A stretch of DNA of 64,000 nt from Sphagnum compactum (taxonomy: Eukaryota; Bryophyta; Sphagnopsida; Sphagnales). The notes beneath the pieces are model-generated. The model saw only the letters and a program-made list of their open reading frames with translations. It was not told the DNA's origin and did not search any database. The position numbers and the translations under genes are program-made. The DNA lies in NCBI GenBank assembly GCA_965153455.1, contig OZ234496.1, forward strand, positions 5,589,207-5,653,206. The letters are read 5' to 3'. Shown in pieces: positions 1 to 13,440 of the stretch (positions are counted from its first letter, which is position 1; every line of letters begins with the position of its first letter).

Positions 1-229
1 GGCTTGCAAATAAGTTGCATACATCTGGTACCAAACTGAATTGCATTATAAATCTACAAACAATTGCCATCAAAGCTACGATTCAAAAACTACACCAAGT
101 CCTAATGGCGATATAACCAAAAAATCTAAAATTCAGTTGCATACCTCACCTTATTATCAATCCAATTCTTGATGGCACCCCAAAAAGAAAAGTACCCAAA
201 CTTTGTGTTCTTATGCAAACATCTTCACA

Positions 230-2915
230 ACCAAATCTGGATGGGTAGTTAACCTATTTCGCAACTTGGATTGACAATGTGGAGAACCAACACTTATTTT
301 TTATGCTACCCAAAATCATGACTGTAGATAGTTCTATTAAAACAAAATATTTTGACAATTGATCCTCCAAGGTGTTCGATGCAAATTTAAACCACAATCA
401 TGTGACAGGGTTGCACAGTATTGATAATTCCAAAGCAATGCATGGTTGTTTTGCATAATGATTTGAAGAGAAATGTTCCAAGATCAAGTCTGCTTTCATA
501 AAAAAGAACTAGGATCTTCACTCGATCAAAAGTTAAACCAATGACTTTCTCAAAACATAAATGAACCTTTAATGAGACTAAATGATCCATAAAGTTTCCT
601 CAACAAGAAGGTTCAACCAATAATGAAGAAATATGATGCATGTGGCATTCATCAATTCTTGACTCGGGAATCAATGTTCAAATTTTGAAATCAAGCACAT
701 AACAACATGTGAACATTGCACCTTGAGATATTCAAAAAAAGTTGTCCAATCATCTTTAGTGGCTTGAGTGAACACACCAATGTATGGGCATTTCTTATAC
801 AATTGATAATGTTTGCCCTAGAAATGAAAAATCGCAACTTGAATGTTTGTTGCTAAATCAATCCACCATGTAGTAAGCAATTGGTTATTATTGTAGTCAT
901 AGGAGTCCAAGAATGCTTTGAAGTGTTTTTGGCAATATTTTGTCTCAAGATCAAAATTCAACTTATATAATTCTGAACAACACAACTTAATAGTAGTCAC
1001 AAAATCACACACATATCACAAATTTAGCATCTCACAACTTAATAATGGAAATCATGCAAAATTTGTTCGTTCATAATTCATACATTTCACACATTGATAT
1101 CGTGCATTGAAAACATATTTGACACATGGATTTATAGGAAAATGTGAAATCCGTATAACATTCATTCATTTATAGGTTCATACCTCATTCGTCAACATAT
1201 TTATTTATGTGTTAAACATGTTTTCAACCCATGACATTCATGTGTAAAATTTATGAACCTATTAATGAATAAACTTCACACGATTTTCATTATTAATTCA
1301 TCACATGTTAAATTTGTGATGCAAATGTGTCACGTGCCTATGCAAACTTAATGAATGCATGAACTACTTTTAACATGGGCATAATGCACTTTAACCCCAT
1401 TACCATCTCAATGTCACAAACATACTCAAGGTTTTGTCTTTATTGCCTTCACATGGTTTAAGTTGTTGTTCATGTGAACCATTAGGGTTTTGTACTTAGC
1501 AAACATTCTCTTCACTAAAAATAGATCCGCCTAGTCTTTACATTGTGTAGCAATTTCAAACTTTTAAATTCAAGCAACTTGGTAAAGCTGCCATGTTCAA
1601 AATGTTTTTTTGGTGAAGTGGTTTGCAACAAGCCTTCAAGCTTAATAACCAAGGGCTGAATAGAAACCTCATTAGATCCAAAACATGTAAGTTCATTAAC
1701 AACATGTTGGGTGTGACCAAGATAAAATGAACAACTTGATTACCTTGTCAAAACTAGAACAAGTATATTTAAAATAACAACAAAATCCATTATAGAATTG
1801 TGGAACATTGAATGTTTTCAATTCAATGGTTAAATATAATATATGTTTACACTCATGTGATTTTCATATTTCAAATTGTAAAAGTAGGTTTTAAATAGAT
1901 TTTTTTTCAATATTTGCTAAAACATATGTTGATTTTCATTTCCCAACTTATTACATATCAATTTCATTAATTTTCCTAACCAAACAATAGGTTTGAACAC
2001 GTATTTTTTAGTTGGTTTCAAATGTACTTTTTATTTACTTTTTAAATTCATTTGCTTTTAATTTTTTTAGAATTAGATTCATATAAATTTAAAAGAGCAA
2101 ACTATTGCTACTTGACACATACTTCCAATTAATTTGATGCTACTTTATGGTAGTTATATGAGTGGCATAGGGTTGAAATGGAGACGTCTACTTTTTTTGT
2201 TTATTTTATCTTACTTTGACCTTGTTCTATTATTTAACCCCCATACTCCATTAGTGACCTCAATATCAATTGGGTGAGTTATCAGTACTGCCTTTAACAA
2301 TCACCCTTTCAAAATTCATCAACAATGGCACTTTCTTGAAGCCATCAACAATATATGCATGCAACAATACACCAAGATTGGTTGATTGTGATGACCTCAT
2401 CACAACCAACAACGATGTATTTAACTTTTTGGACAACAACTTTTGTGGATTGCATGACAATGTAATGCATTGTTTTTGCCATCTCCCAACCCATGGAATC
2501 AGATAATGTTTGTGAGGCATGTTCTTCACCTTAAAAAAATGAAATAACATCTTCATGGTCTTGAAATTAGTCGTAGGTCAACTCAATTTCAAAAGCCAAG
2601 ACATGGCAACAAAGTGCAAAAACTTCCACTTCTTTGCACCAACCAAACCTCTAACACACATTATGTCTGCAACATAATTTCAACCTTTGATGACAAATAA
2701 ATGTTCATTTTTAACATGTTGTCTTTCTATGGACATGTAGTATTGCCCCATAACATACCTAAAGCATGCAACTTTACATTTTTCACATGCCTACATATTT
2801 CTACAAACTATCAAACTTTGGCACCAATGATTTTTCCTTTCCATCAATTTCATTGTATACTTTGTAGCAAACGATGTTCAACTTGCCATCACACCCCATC
2901 ACAACTTCTACCCAT
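230..2915 (-). pseudogene. Broken hAT-like (ZNF862/DUF4371-type) transposase relic
   Basis: Read on the minus strand from about 2915 down to 230, several frames give fragments in the order expected of a hAT-like transposase. There is a lead segment (QYYMSIERQHVKNEHLF, then KMLFHFFKVKNMPHKHY), a core with HAYIVDGFKKVPLLMNFERV at about 2300-2380, and ELTCFGSNEVSIQ near 1690, matching the family's CFGADGVSVFQ block. NVKTRRIYF follows near 1520 (family NVKTRW). A later block CDFVTTIK ends near 1012. At 240-380 there is a C-terminal dimerisation-like segment, LSKYFVLIELSTVMILGSIK, followed by WFSTLSIQ. Stop codons and frame changes separate the pieces, so it is dead. A fold-back MITE sits inside it at 1013-1325. 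Family assignment rests on remembered hAT signatures and was not searched. Confidence 0.68.
1013..1325. mobile_element. Fold-back MITE, copy 1
   Basis: The left end (1015 onward, ATCACAAATTTAGCATCTC) is an imperfect reverse complement of the right end (up to about 1322, TTAAATTTGTGAT). The complementarity continues inward for roughly 140 bases per arm; for example GCATTGAAAACATATTTGACAC on the left pairs with GTGTTAAACATGTTTTCAACCC on the right. It has no coding capacity. It interrupts the hAT-like relic between the NVKTR and CDFV blocks. A second copy lies at 12566-12858. I could not define a target-site duplication. Confidence 0.7.
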
Positions 2916-5900
2916 TCTTAATCTACCCATAATAACTTACCTGGTAATAATTGAAACTAATTGATGGTTGTAATGGAATTGTGTTGCAAAAACCCAAGAA
3001 ACGCATAGAATGGAAAAACAACACAAAAAAAGGGAAAAAAGAACCTCAAATCATTTTTTGAAAATAGACAATCACAATGTAAAGTCTAAGAGGATACCTA
3101 CATAAAATCCACGCAAATAGTGGATGAGAAAAAGAAATAAGCACCAAAATGTTCAAAAGAAGAAGAAAAATTATTTAGATTTTGAAAGGTTGGAAGTTGA
3201 ATTTTGTGTGTTTGCAATGGCATGGAGTTTGATGTCATCAATAACAAAATCCTCATGCTATTCCTACTAGTGATTGTTTTTCATGCAATGATGTCAAGTT
3301 CATAGTTGCAACAATTCTTTGTAAACCCCTTGCAATTTCCATTTACTACCAACCATTGCTGGTATTCCATGCCATAATGTAACACTAGTGACTAACCAAC
3401 AAAAGAGGGTGTTTACACACTATGGTGACCTTATATGGACCTCACAATGGTAGTTTTTCTTTTTTTTTAAATACAAGAAAATAAATTAAATAAAATTCAT
3501 TAAAATAATAAAAAAGGGACTCAGTTATCTAAAGTTATCATAATCAACCTTCCAAGAATGAAAAAATCAAATCAAAATCTTGGATAACTAATAAGTAATG
3601 AACTTTTGAGTTTTGACCACACTTTTTGTCGCACATGCAAAACTCATGGATTTGAATTTTTATCTTACAATGTGATAGTTTTCTTATGTGTTTGAAACTT
3701 TGGGATATTGGATGAATTATGTTTAAGAAACTAAAGATCCATTGAATGAATAGAATGATTTAATTTATTATGTTCTAGTCTTTTCAAAATCCGAAAAACT
3801 GTAATTATTTAGAAAGCCTTTTTAAGCATTTAAAAAATTATTTAAAAACATTTCTCTTATGATATTTTTTACATGTCTTATAGCATCATGACTTGAAATT
3901 GGAAATGGAAACAAAGTTACTTTCAATATAATCTAAATAATCATATTTTAAGTTAGTTTTCAACTACACTAGAAAAGGACTTTGAAAAGGGACTCTAATC
4001 CGTCAAAATTGAGACACCCTAATGTGCTTTCACCCAAGAACAAAACAATTCTTGCAAATTGTAATGAAAATAGGGCAAGGGGAGGTAGTGATGTTAAAGT
4101 AATCGACACTATGCACAATTGACAACCTAACTCATCAACACATAGATAGGATAAGCGAGCAAGGTGGTTACAAGGTGATTAAAAGTTAAAATCAACGAGA
4201 CTAAATTTCAATTGCAAACCACTTTTGATGGTCAATGTCAACCCCTTGACAATTCCCACCTTCCACATGATTGAGTGTAAGACTAGCCCTAGATCCAATG
4301 GTTAAGATTATGGCAAAATGGATGGTTCAAATCCATCCATTTTAATAAAGCCATGTTTGGTTTTGTCAAAACTAAGCATTTGGCAAAAAAATTCCAAAAA
4401 AAATACAATGCTACGATTCTTTTGAAGTGGCTTCCCTTTTTCAAGAATCCCACATCTACTTTTCAAAAATTGCAAGGTTTTGTTCTTACTTGATAATCAC
4501 ATTTTCACTTGAATCCTTTTTATGAATACTTACCTTGGTAGTTGTGAGTGCCATTATACGATGCATGCACTAATGTCATGTCACAAATATTGTTTGGTCA
4601 ATGAAGTTTCATCTCCACCTTGAGTAGCACTTCATTACCCACGATCTTGTACATGATCATGAACTTCATTTGGCTTTATTATCTCATTATATTATGTTTG
4701 GGTTTCCTTGAAACTTCTACCAAATATTTTTGAAAACATAATCATGGAATCTATTGGTTTTGTTTGTAATCCTCCTCAATGTAATTCAAAGTGTGGAATG
4801 TCAAATTTGCCAAATCTTGACAAATTTATGAAGTTTGTGTGAAGTGTTTAAATGGTTAAGTATTGATTGACATTGATGGTGGACTCGGCAACCTATTCAC
4901 AAGAAATTGTCTTTATCATGATCATATTTCATGTATTTGAGACATGCACAACAACAAGAATTTTGTGGCAACAAGTAGTTTAGGTTTTTAGATTACACAC
5001 CTTTAAAGGCTATGACCAAATAAAGGCATTGGTAATTCTACATCCCTTCCAATCTAGTTCACTTTATATGGTGGAATGGCAACACTTGCATGGTTGCCCA
5101 TCTAGAAGGAGGGTCACACCCATTCTATAAAGTAATCAGTTGTGAAATTCAGATTAATAGTAACAAATGACCATTTTCCCTAATTTCATAATTGGTTGTT
5201 AGTTATGAAAATGAGGATATTTTGTGATTTGATCAATCAAAGAATTGGCATAATAAGAAAAAATAATAATTATGCTACTAGAAAATCTTAACAATAATTA
5301 CATCAATAAGGAATACTTTGATGCTTGTACCCTCAAAGGCCACCTCTTTGCCAAATAATAAAAGGCAGTGCTAGGTATGCCAATATATAAGGAAGATGTT
5401 TTGTTTAAAAAATAATTACATTTTAATGTGTACTAGTAGGTCATGTGTTGTTGGCCCAAGTACCTTAACCTCCTTGTAAGGTCATGCATCCCAATACGAT
5501 TCTAATTAAAATGAGCTTATCTTCAAAATTATTATAGAGCCTTGCTAAATAAATTGTGAAAAGTTATTTTTAAAATCAATTATTTTCATAAGAAAATCAT
5601 TTAAAAATTAATAACTTCTACTCCATTAGTTTTAACATTGTGAAACAAAAAATATTCACAACCTTGTTGAGGGCTTCCCAGGCTACCGAAAATGAAAAAG
5701 CCCTTTAGAATTTGAAAGGGTTAGATAGTGGTCACATCCAAACCAACACCTATCTTACTATATAGTTTATGCCAAATTCTAGTTGCATTAAATCACATAA
5801 TATATATAATGTACCCAATTTTGTAACTAGTTGCACTCAACGATTAATGCATACTTGGAATCTTGAATTTGAGGTAGGTTTTTATTTGAGGGATTCTTAG

Positions 5901-8814
5901 CACCTCTACCACTAAATGATATTAATTTTCCTCTCAAAAACTCAATGATTTTGGGCACCTTTTCAACTAAATGCTTCTAAATGTCTTCATGTCTGAAGTA
6001 ATTGGTTGTTTGTGGGAAATAAAATTAAGCAGGTTTTAGAAAGAAACTAAGGAATAATGGAAAGTCCCATGGACTAAATACAATCTTGCCACACACATTA
6101 CACATAGTCCTAGATGGATTTGTTCTAATAAAACATCAAACATTATGCACAGTCCCATGGACCAAGGACAAATCTTGCCACACACACTATCGACATCCCA
6201 TGGACTTGTTCTAATAAAGCATCAAACACAATTTTTAAATTGAATTATATTTTTAAAAAAACTCCAACCACTTAATTAGTTATACAATATGAACAAATGA
6301 ATATAATAGGTTAGTATACAATTTTATAGTCATCATATTGTGCTAAATCTATTTCTTTCATCAACAACTTGATGGTTTCTTGCATACTTTCAAGGTCGAA
6401 CTTTTCAGCAAATTCTTGCATTTCCGCATATTGAAATTTTTATCCCCAATTCTTCCACCAATCAGGGTGTAACATTGAGCCACAAACTAAGCAATGATTA
6501 AAAGCCTTGACTGCCTAAGCAAGAAAAACAAGATGGTATGCATGTTTGCAGGAGGTAAATGCAATATCAATGCATTCATAGCCCCTGTAATAGTACCCAC
6601 ATGGGTTCACAATTAGGGAATTTATAGAATTGTGTGACATACAAGGATGCAACACATGCTTAGGCCAAAATGAAACTCCTCCCATCAACTTCATACCTTC
6701 TAACTACATATCAAAAACTAACACTTGGATACCTCTAGTTGATTAACTAAAACCCTTGCATCCAAGATTACATCATTAACCTTTGAAGATTCAACTTCGA
6801 CATTTTGAAAAAAACTTCCCTTTCCATTGCAAGGTTTTTCTTAAATCCTCTACATTAAACTTAGCCATTTTCAAAGACATCTCACATTCTACTTGTAATA
6901 AGCACTTACCTTCCAATGAAGTGACAATTTGCTATAGTGAATCTTCAACTTGAAATCGGTGTGTCATAATTTTTGTATACTCCAACTTTTGTTTGTGAGA
7001 TTTGACCTACCAAACAATGATTGTCAAATTAAATGCATCTATAATGGCCATTGTAGAAGAAAAGAAACATAAGCCATTGTAAATGAAACTTGATTTTAAA
7101 CCTTTAAACTGTTGCCATAAAAGAATTGAAAAGAAAAACCAACAAAACACAATGTAACAAGTGTGAAATCACAAAAATGGCCTTTTGCACAATGAACCAA
7201 AAGAAAAGCCACAAAAAAAATATAGATAAGAATATGAAGTTTCAATAAATGCACATGTACTTCTTTTTCAAGTGCAAATACTTCTTGCATCATACCTTGT
7301 AGTTTTGATTCGGTAGGTATCATCACCTCTAGAGCTTACAAGGCTTGACAATTTCGATCTACAATAACAAACATTACTAAAAATTGCGTCCTAAACCATT
7401 ATACATTCCACCCATTTTTTAATGGAATGCCATAAATCCAAGATAATGGTTTTAGACTTATGCATAATGGACAGTGCTAAGAAATGGGTTGCATGGCAAC
7501 AAATTCCACTCAACCGCTTGCATAGTGGTTGTTCAATGGTTTTGATTATCCACCAAACATTTCACATAGTGGTTGTTTGGTGGTTTTGGTTTTGGTTTGG
7601 TTTTTTTAATATATATAATTTTAATCATCTATACCCTATCCACATTGTAAATTTCCATATGGCATTTTTTTTTAAAAATCGAATTGATTTATTTAATTTT
7701 TTATTATTTATATTCTACCAATTTTGTAAATTACCATGTGGCATTGATTTTTATTTTTAAAATTATTGTATTTAAATTTAAAATTATTTATACCTTGTCC
7801 ACTTCATATTTGCAATGTGGCACTATATTTTAAAAAATTATTTAATTCTTTTGAAATATTATACCCATTTTATTATTATTAATTTTGTTTTTAAATATTT
7901 ATTAACAAAAATATAAATCATATATATTGTTGAATGTACAATCAACGAATATTGTGGCAATGGGGTTTGAATATTGGTTTCCAAGGTTTTACCCCATTAT
8001 CTTTGCCATCCAACTATTTCATTTAATATGAAATGAGGTGGTCAATATATTTATTGTGTTCAACCTCCAAATGTTTTATAAATGCCAACTTTAACCATTA
8101 TTATCTTTCACACACATTGTCCAAATCAAAAACTTTAAAGTGCATTCTTTAAAATTTTCCCAAGATCTACACATCTATAATTTTTTGAAACTATAATTAA
8201 CCAATTAATTAGACTAAATGTTTTTTTGAATCTCGCTATTTAATACATTTTAGCAATGGTGTTTTGAAAACAATCATAACATAATTTTAATAAGCCTATT
8301 TTAGATCAACTTTAAATTTCTTTTGGGAGAAATATTCTATTTTTATATAATTTTAAATATAAAATTATGTCTTCCCACATTTTAAACATATATTTAATCA
8401 ATAAACTTGTATTGAATTGTAGTGTTATAATTATGACATTTTAATTTCAAGAAATAATATATAATTTATTGACCTGTAATTTATTTATTTACAACATTCT
8501 TAATTATATATATAATATTAACATTATATTAATTTCATAATGATTAATTTATAAATATATTAAAATAAATACACATGTGTATATAATTATAAATATACAT
8601 AAAATATAAATATGAACATACACATAAAATTGAATTTTTATGCAAATCCTATAAAACATTTTTTTTAACCACTTCCATTATACCTCCACTACATTTCCAC
8701 CATATATTTCCATTATGTTTCCACTCATGCATTCCAGTCACCAATGTGAGCAAACCACATGATCCCAAGTGTCATAATATTTTATTCCCATTAAGTCCCC
8801 ATAAATGCACGAAT
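2916..8814. other. A+T-rich intergenic region with transposon debris
   Basis: No gene is supported here. The stretch is A+T-rich, with only short reading frames. On the minus strand at about 6350-6560 a coding-like but stop-broken segment can be read (NHCLVCGSMLHPDWWKNWG, then KFDLESMQETIKLLMKE), probably part of an unidentified transposon. A local tandem duplication lies at 6063-6233. From about 7600 to 8700 the sequence becomes nearly pure A/T with runs of TATA and AATT and no structure I can name. Confidence 0.6.
6063..6233. repeat. Two-copy tandem duplication, 88-bp unit
   Basis: Copy 1 begins AGTCCCATGGACTAAATAC at 6063 and copy 2 begins AGTCCCATGGACCAAGGAC at 6151. Both continue with ATCTTGCCACACACA and TTGTTCTAATAAARCATCAAAC. 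The copies differ by scattered substitutions and a small indel, so the duplication is not recent. Confidence 0.8.
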
Positions 8815-9365
8815 GGGAATGCAATTCAATGGGAATTTTCCATTGAACATGTCTAGTACATTGGAAATTCATGGTCTAATCCACCCATCATGTTGTCACA
8901 TGATGTGTTTTGGGTGGAATGTTTTAGTGGAAATGGACACAATATTCTAGCAAAATTTGGAAGGGAATGCAATTCAATGGGAATTTTCCATTGATCATGT
9001 CTAGTACATTGGAAATTCATGGTCGAATCTACCTATCATGTTGTCACATGATGTGTTTTGGGGTGGAATGTTTTAGTGGAAATGGACACAATATTTTAGC
9101 AAAATTTTGCTATCAAAGAGTAAAAATAGTTGGTTTTTTGGGGAGTTTGATAAAATGCACTTAAAATTTGTCCAATTCCACAATACCACCATTGGGTCCC
9201 CATTAGTGCACAAACCATAGTGGATTCAATAGGAATTTTCCATCGAACATTCACTACAGTGGAAATTGATAATGGAATCCACCTAAAATGATGTTATGTG
9301 ATGGTGTTTCCACTCAACATGTAGTTGGGTGGTCAGCTTTAGTGAAAATGGACGTAGTTTTTAGT
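8815..9365. repeat. Tandem repeat, 148-bp unit, two close copies and one diverged
   Basis: Units start at 8815 and 8963 with GGGAATGCAATTCAATGGGA and share nearly the whole 148 bases, including ATTGGAAATTCATGGT and TTTTAGTGGAAATGGACAC. A third, clearly older unit occupies about 9207-9365 (ATAGGAATTTTCCATCGAAC, later TTTAGTGAAAATGGACG). An open frame across the second copy, 8967-9164, has no other support as a gene. Confidence 0.85.
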
Positions 9366-12300
9366 AATGAAACCTATGTCCTATTAGGTTTTCCCCCATT
9401 TTCATCTTTTCACATTGTAAGTGCTCCATCTTGAATTGCAAATGCTTCAAAAGCTCGAAGAGAAAGGAAACAAGATTTTCAACTTGTTTCAAGTCATCTA
9501 GAGTTACACTATAAGGGCATGTGCTATATGAAGCTTTCAACGCTTTAGAGTTGCTCACCAAATTCACATTACTCTTGGTTGAATTGCCATCAGTGTTAAG
9601 TTTTTGAAACACGTACACAAGGTCCACTTAGGTTTGTGCCTTAAGACTTCAAGGCCACAACTTCCATTCTGTAGGCTTTTTCTTTAGCCATGTAAGGAAT
9701 AACAATAGCCCAATTGTTTTCAATACTTTTCTCCTACACTATAAACCTTCTAACTACCCATATTGTAAAATCATTGGGCATATTCATAATTAGGGTACCC
9801 AAAAGGACAGTTTAATGGAAAAATGACTACAAGGGACTATTTTGGATTTTTATTACATTTATGATTATAGTGGATTGGTATATGACTATAATTAAAATGA
9901 TGTCACGTTAATTTAATAGAAAATCCAGGAATAAATTAGATACAATATAAATGTCCTTTTGAGTCTTTTAAATAATTTGAGTCCTTGTCTTAACTATAAT
10001 TTTTATTTTAAAGGAATCAAAAGGAATGTATTAAATAATGCAATTGACTTCAATTTTCTTTCATGGATAAGTAATGCATACATTTATGTTTGGCAATGTT
10101 CATATAATGCATTTGATTAAATAATATAAGAATTTTGAAGGCTACAAAATCCATTCTAAAAGGGCAATAAGGAAAATGATTCATTTTCTTCCATTTGGTT
10201 GATTTTTTGTATTCAATAGGTTTAGAATTTGTGGCCCCAAGTGTTAGCAAAATGTGCATGAAATTTTCATGCAAGAAAACATGTTAAGTTGTACATAAAA
10301 ACTTACGTACCCATTTTTAGCATTTTTGGTTTTTAACCAAAATATTTATGCATAATTACATACACATGTGAAAAATCACCACCATTATGAAAATTATCAT
10401 AATTTGAATTATTCACTATCTCTCACTTAAATTTATCCCATTTAGATTCTATATTTAAAAGATAGCAAAAACAAAGTCCTAAAATCTTATGTCCAAAAAG
10501 GGGTACCCTAATTATGAATATGCCTTAGTGTTTGTGATAAAAGACATGCCATAAATCTCCTACCACAACCTCACAAGTTCTTTTTTGGTATTAGGATGTA
10601 AAAAGGGGTTTGTCACCTTGTATTTTAACTAATTCAATGGATTAAAGACCTCATTTAAATTTGCTTGACTAACATCTTCAACTGTAAGTTCAATTTGGGG
10701 GTTCAATCCCTTATTGTGCAAATGCCTCACTACAGAAAAATATTCTTTGGTTTACAAAGAAAAGTCCAAATGTTCCCAAGGAAGAAACTTTGGGTCTCCC
10801 CTCTCCTTGGATTTTGGTTTTCTAGTCTTTTCTTTCATTTTGTTGTGTAGGCAACACATACTCAAGTTCTACAAGCATAAACAAATTCTAAAAACAAAAG
10901 CCCAACCTTCAAAAGTAAAGCCACACAACAAAAAAATTACAAACTCGCAGAAGAAGAAACTTTCATGACATAGGTCAAAAGCAAACAAAGCTTAGAAAAA
11001 CTTGAACAAAAACAACTTCACAAATTACAACGAAGATGACAACTTGTTGTTTGTAATGCTATGGCGCATATAGTATTCCATGCGAGACATTTTCTAAATA
11101 TTAAAAATTTCAATATTCCCACCCTATTCGTCTACGACCATAAATGTTGGCCACATCAACATATTTTAGCCCTAAATCCTTGGTAAACAGTAGTCAAAGT
11201 AGGCGACCTTAGCTCCTTTTTGCATGAATGTATCATTGTAACATCTTTCAATAATTGGTTTTTTATTTATTCTTATATAGTACAATGGGCATTACATTTT
11301 TTCTAACACGTCATATTGGTGATAATGTTTATTGCAAGATGGGTTTTATGCTATGAAAAGCCCCAACATTAAGGAATTACAATCGTTAACCTCAAGACCA
11401 TTGTTGGGGCTTTTTATTATTTTCGAAAAACACAAGTTCATGTTTTGTTTTTTTTTTAAAGGCAATTGTGTGACAAAAAATTCTTGGTTTTAAACATTGT
11501 CTCCAGGGGCCATTATATATGTAAGCCTTTCTTTGTGGCATATTGCATCCATTTGAGCCTTGATAGGTTAGATTTTTTGATTTTTTATTAGTTTCAACAA
11601 GTTTTTACTAAAAGTAAGGTTGCTAGTTAAGATTACAACTTAAGCATCCATCTATTACCTACTTATCCACTTACAACATTTGTATTATCAAAGTTCAACC
11701 TACTTACTTATTATCAACCCCCAACCTACATATTATCAAAGAACAATTTATCTACATGTTTATTATCGCACTTGGTTTCACCTTGGTGTTCTCATGTTTG
11801 CAAACTTGTCACACCTTTAAGACTAAACTTACGCATGGGCAAACCACACATGAATTAATCCTCACCTTTGAGTCAATTCAAATTGACTCATCATTCTAAG
11901 ACTTATCCCAATTCATTACGTAGGTGGGATTAGTTTGATGTGGACTTTTCATTTAGTCCAAAGCTCTTTTAGTTTGAGACACCCAAGTTTTGTTTGGCAA
12001 CCCAACATAAAACTTAAAGTGTTTCAAATGAAACACTAATGCCTTTATGTGGTTTGCCCCCTAAAAGACTTAAAGTGGACTCACCTTACAACAAGCCCAC
12101 TCCAAACTCACATTCATTTTCCTTAGTCACTTTTGAGCTTTGAAGGGAAAATATTTGCACTTATACAAACTCCCTTTCAACATTTATTGAGCCAAGGCAC
12201 TTATGTTTACCTTGGGACCTTTTTTGGTCTTCATAAGGCACACTTCTTGTGTTCCTTTCAACTTGCCAAACCAAGAGTCAAACCCAACTCGTCAACAAGT

Positions 12301-12565
12301 TACACCATCCTTAGTACTAAAAGGCTATGTTTTAATGATCTCAACATGGGCCTTGACTATATGAGCCTAAATTATGGCTTCACTTAGAAAGGCATATCAT
12401 TTATGTGCTTGCTTACACCCTACTTACATATTACATATGTATTAATTGTCAATTCAAGTTTCCTTATCACCTACTTTTTATTTACAACCTAGGTATCAAC
12501 AACCCTCAACTTATTTTTATATTTTTAAATAATACATTTAAAAATATGTCCTTCATATATTCATC
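9366..12565. other. A+T-rich intergenic region
   Basis: No gene is supported. A minus-strand frame at 9361-9627 has a leucine/glutamate-rich stretch that could form a helix, but it lacks a recognisable domain. A perfect inverted repeat lies at 11356-11414. The segment at about 11505-11620 resembles part of a receptor-kinase intron near 29090-29200, so both may be copies of one dispersed element. The rest is low-complexity A/T-rich sequence. Confidence 0.55.
11356..11414. repeat. Inverted repeat, 13-bp arms
   Basis: AAAAGCCCCAACA at 11356-11368 and its exact reverse complement TGTTGGGGCTTTT at 11402-11414 flank a 33-base spacer. It stands alone in A+T-rich DNA with no gene beside it, so it may be the ends of a small mobile element or chance. 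Confidence 0.7.
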
Positions 12566-12858
12566 ATAAACTTAGCATCTCATGTTTTAATAATGAAAAT
12601 AATGCAAAATTTGTTCATTCATAATTTATATGTTTCATGCATTGATATTATGTATTGAAAGCCCATTTAACACAAACTTATAAGAAGATGCAAAATTTAT
12701 GTGATATTTATCAATTCATAGGTTCGTGCTTCATATGTAACACATTTATCCATGTGTTATATCATGTGTTTATTTGTGTGTGAAATGTATAAACTTATGA
12801 ATAAATGAACTTTACACAATTTTCATTATCAATTCATCGTGTGCTAAATTTGTGATGT
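12566..12858. mobile_element. Fold-back MITE, copy 2
   Basis: This segment follows copy 1 at 1013-1325 along almost its whole length. Shared landmarks include TAGCATCTC near the left end, ATGCAAAATTTGTTC, GCATTGATATYRTG in the arm, and GCTAAATTTGTGATG at the right end. Ends and arms are again inverted relative to each other. It lies in non-coding DNA upstream of the NAP1 promoter region. Confidence 0.7.
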
Positions 12859-13380
12859 CCATAATAAACCTAATATATTGCTAGAGATTTTTGGTTAATG
12901 TCATAGTTCTTACTGATGGTTGTTGGTTATTGTTGTGTCTTAATGAGATGCAAAAGGTTGTTCTTAAACGAAAATAATCTCAAAAATTGGAAAAATGAGA
13001 AATGAATCACAACCAAGTTGATTAATTCAAATACAATTATAAAATTAACCACGAAAAGTTGTAGGTGACATTTAATCACATACAATGGTCACAAACAAGA
13101 AAATCTCTTCTAGTGGGGCTACCCGGCTTGAGTATAGGCTGTGTTACAACCATAATGCCTTGGATTGGGAGCCATACCCTACATTCATGTCAATGTATTT
13201 TGAATGAATTTTGTGGTGTGGCGAAAGTGGCAATTGGCCATGGAAAAATGTTGGAAGGGATGATGGTCACTATTTCTACATCTTGAGATGGATGATGACC
13301 GCCACTTTGGCTACAAAACAAAAATTCCTAAGCAAAACATTGATGTTATTACTACTTGTATATACGATTAGGTGTCTGCA

Positions 13381-13440
13381 AGGATTGTTCGGTATACACG
13401 ACGGACAAAAAGGATTGTTCGGTATACACGACGGACAAAT
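13381..13440. repeat. Tandem duplication, 30-bp unit
   Basis: AGGATTGTTCGGTATACACG followed by ACGGACAAAA occurs at 13381-13410 and again at 13411-13440, with only the last base different. Its near identity suggests a recent origin. It lies about 2 kb upstream of the NAP1 start codon, where the sequence turns richer in G+C. Confidence 0.92.

Noticed and set aside
4282-4345. tRNA-like A-box and B-box (CCAATGGTTAAG and GGTTCAAATCC) suggesting a tRNA or SINE
   Set aside because: The stems do not pair as a tRNA cloverleaf, and I found no second copy or poly-A-like end.
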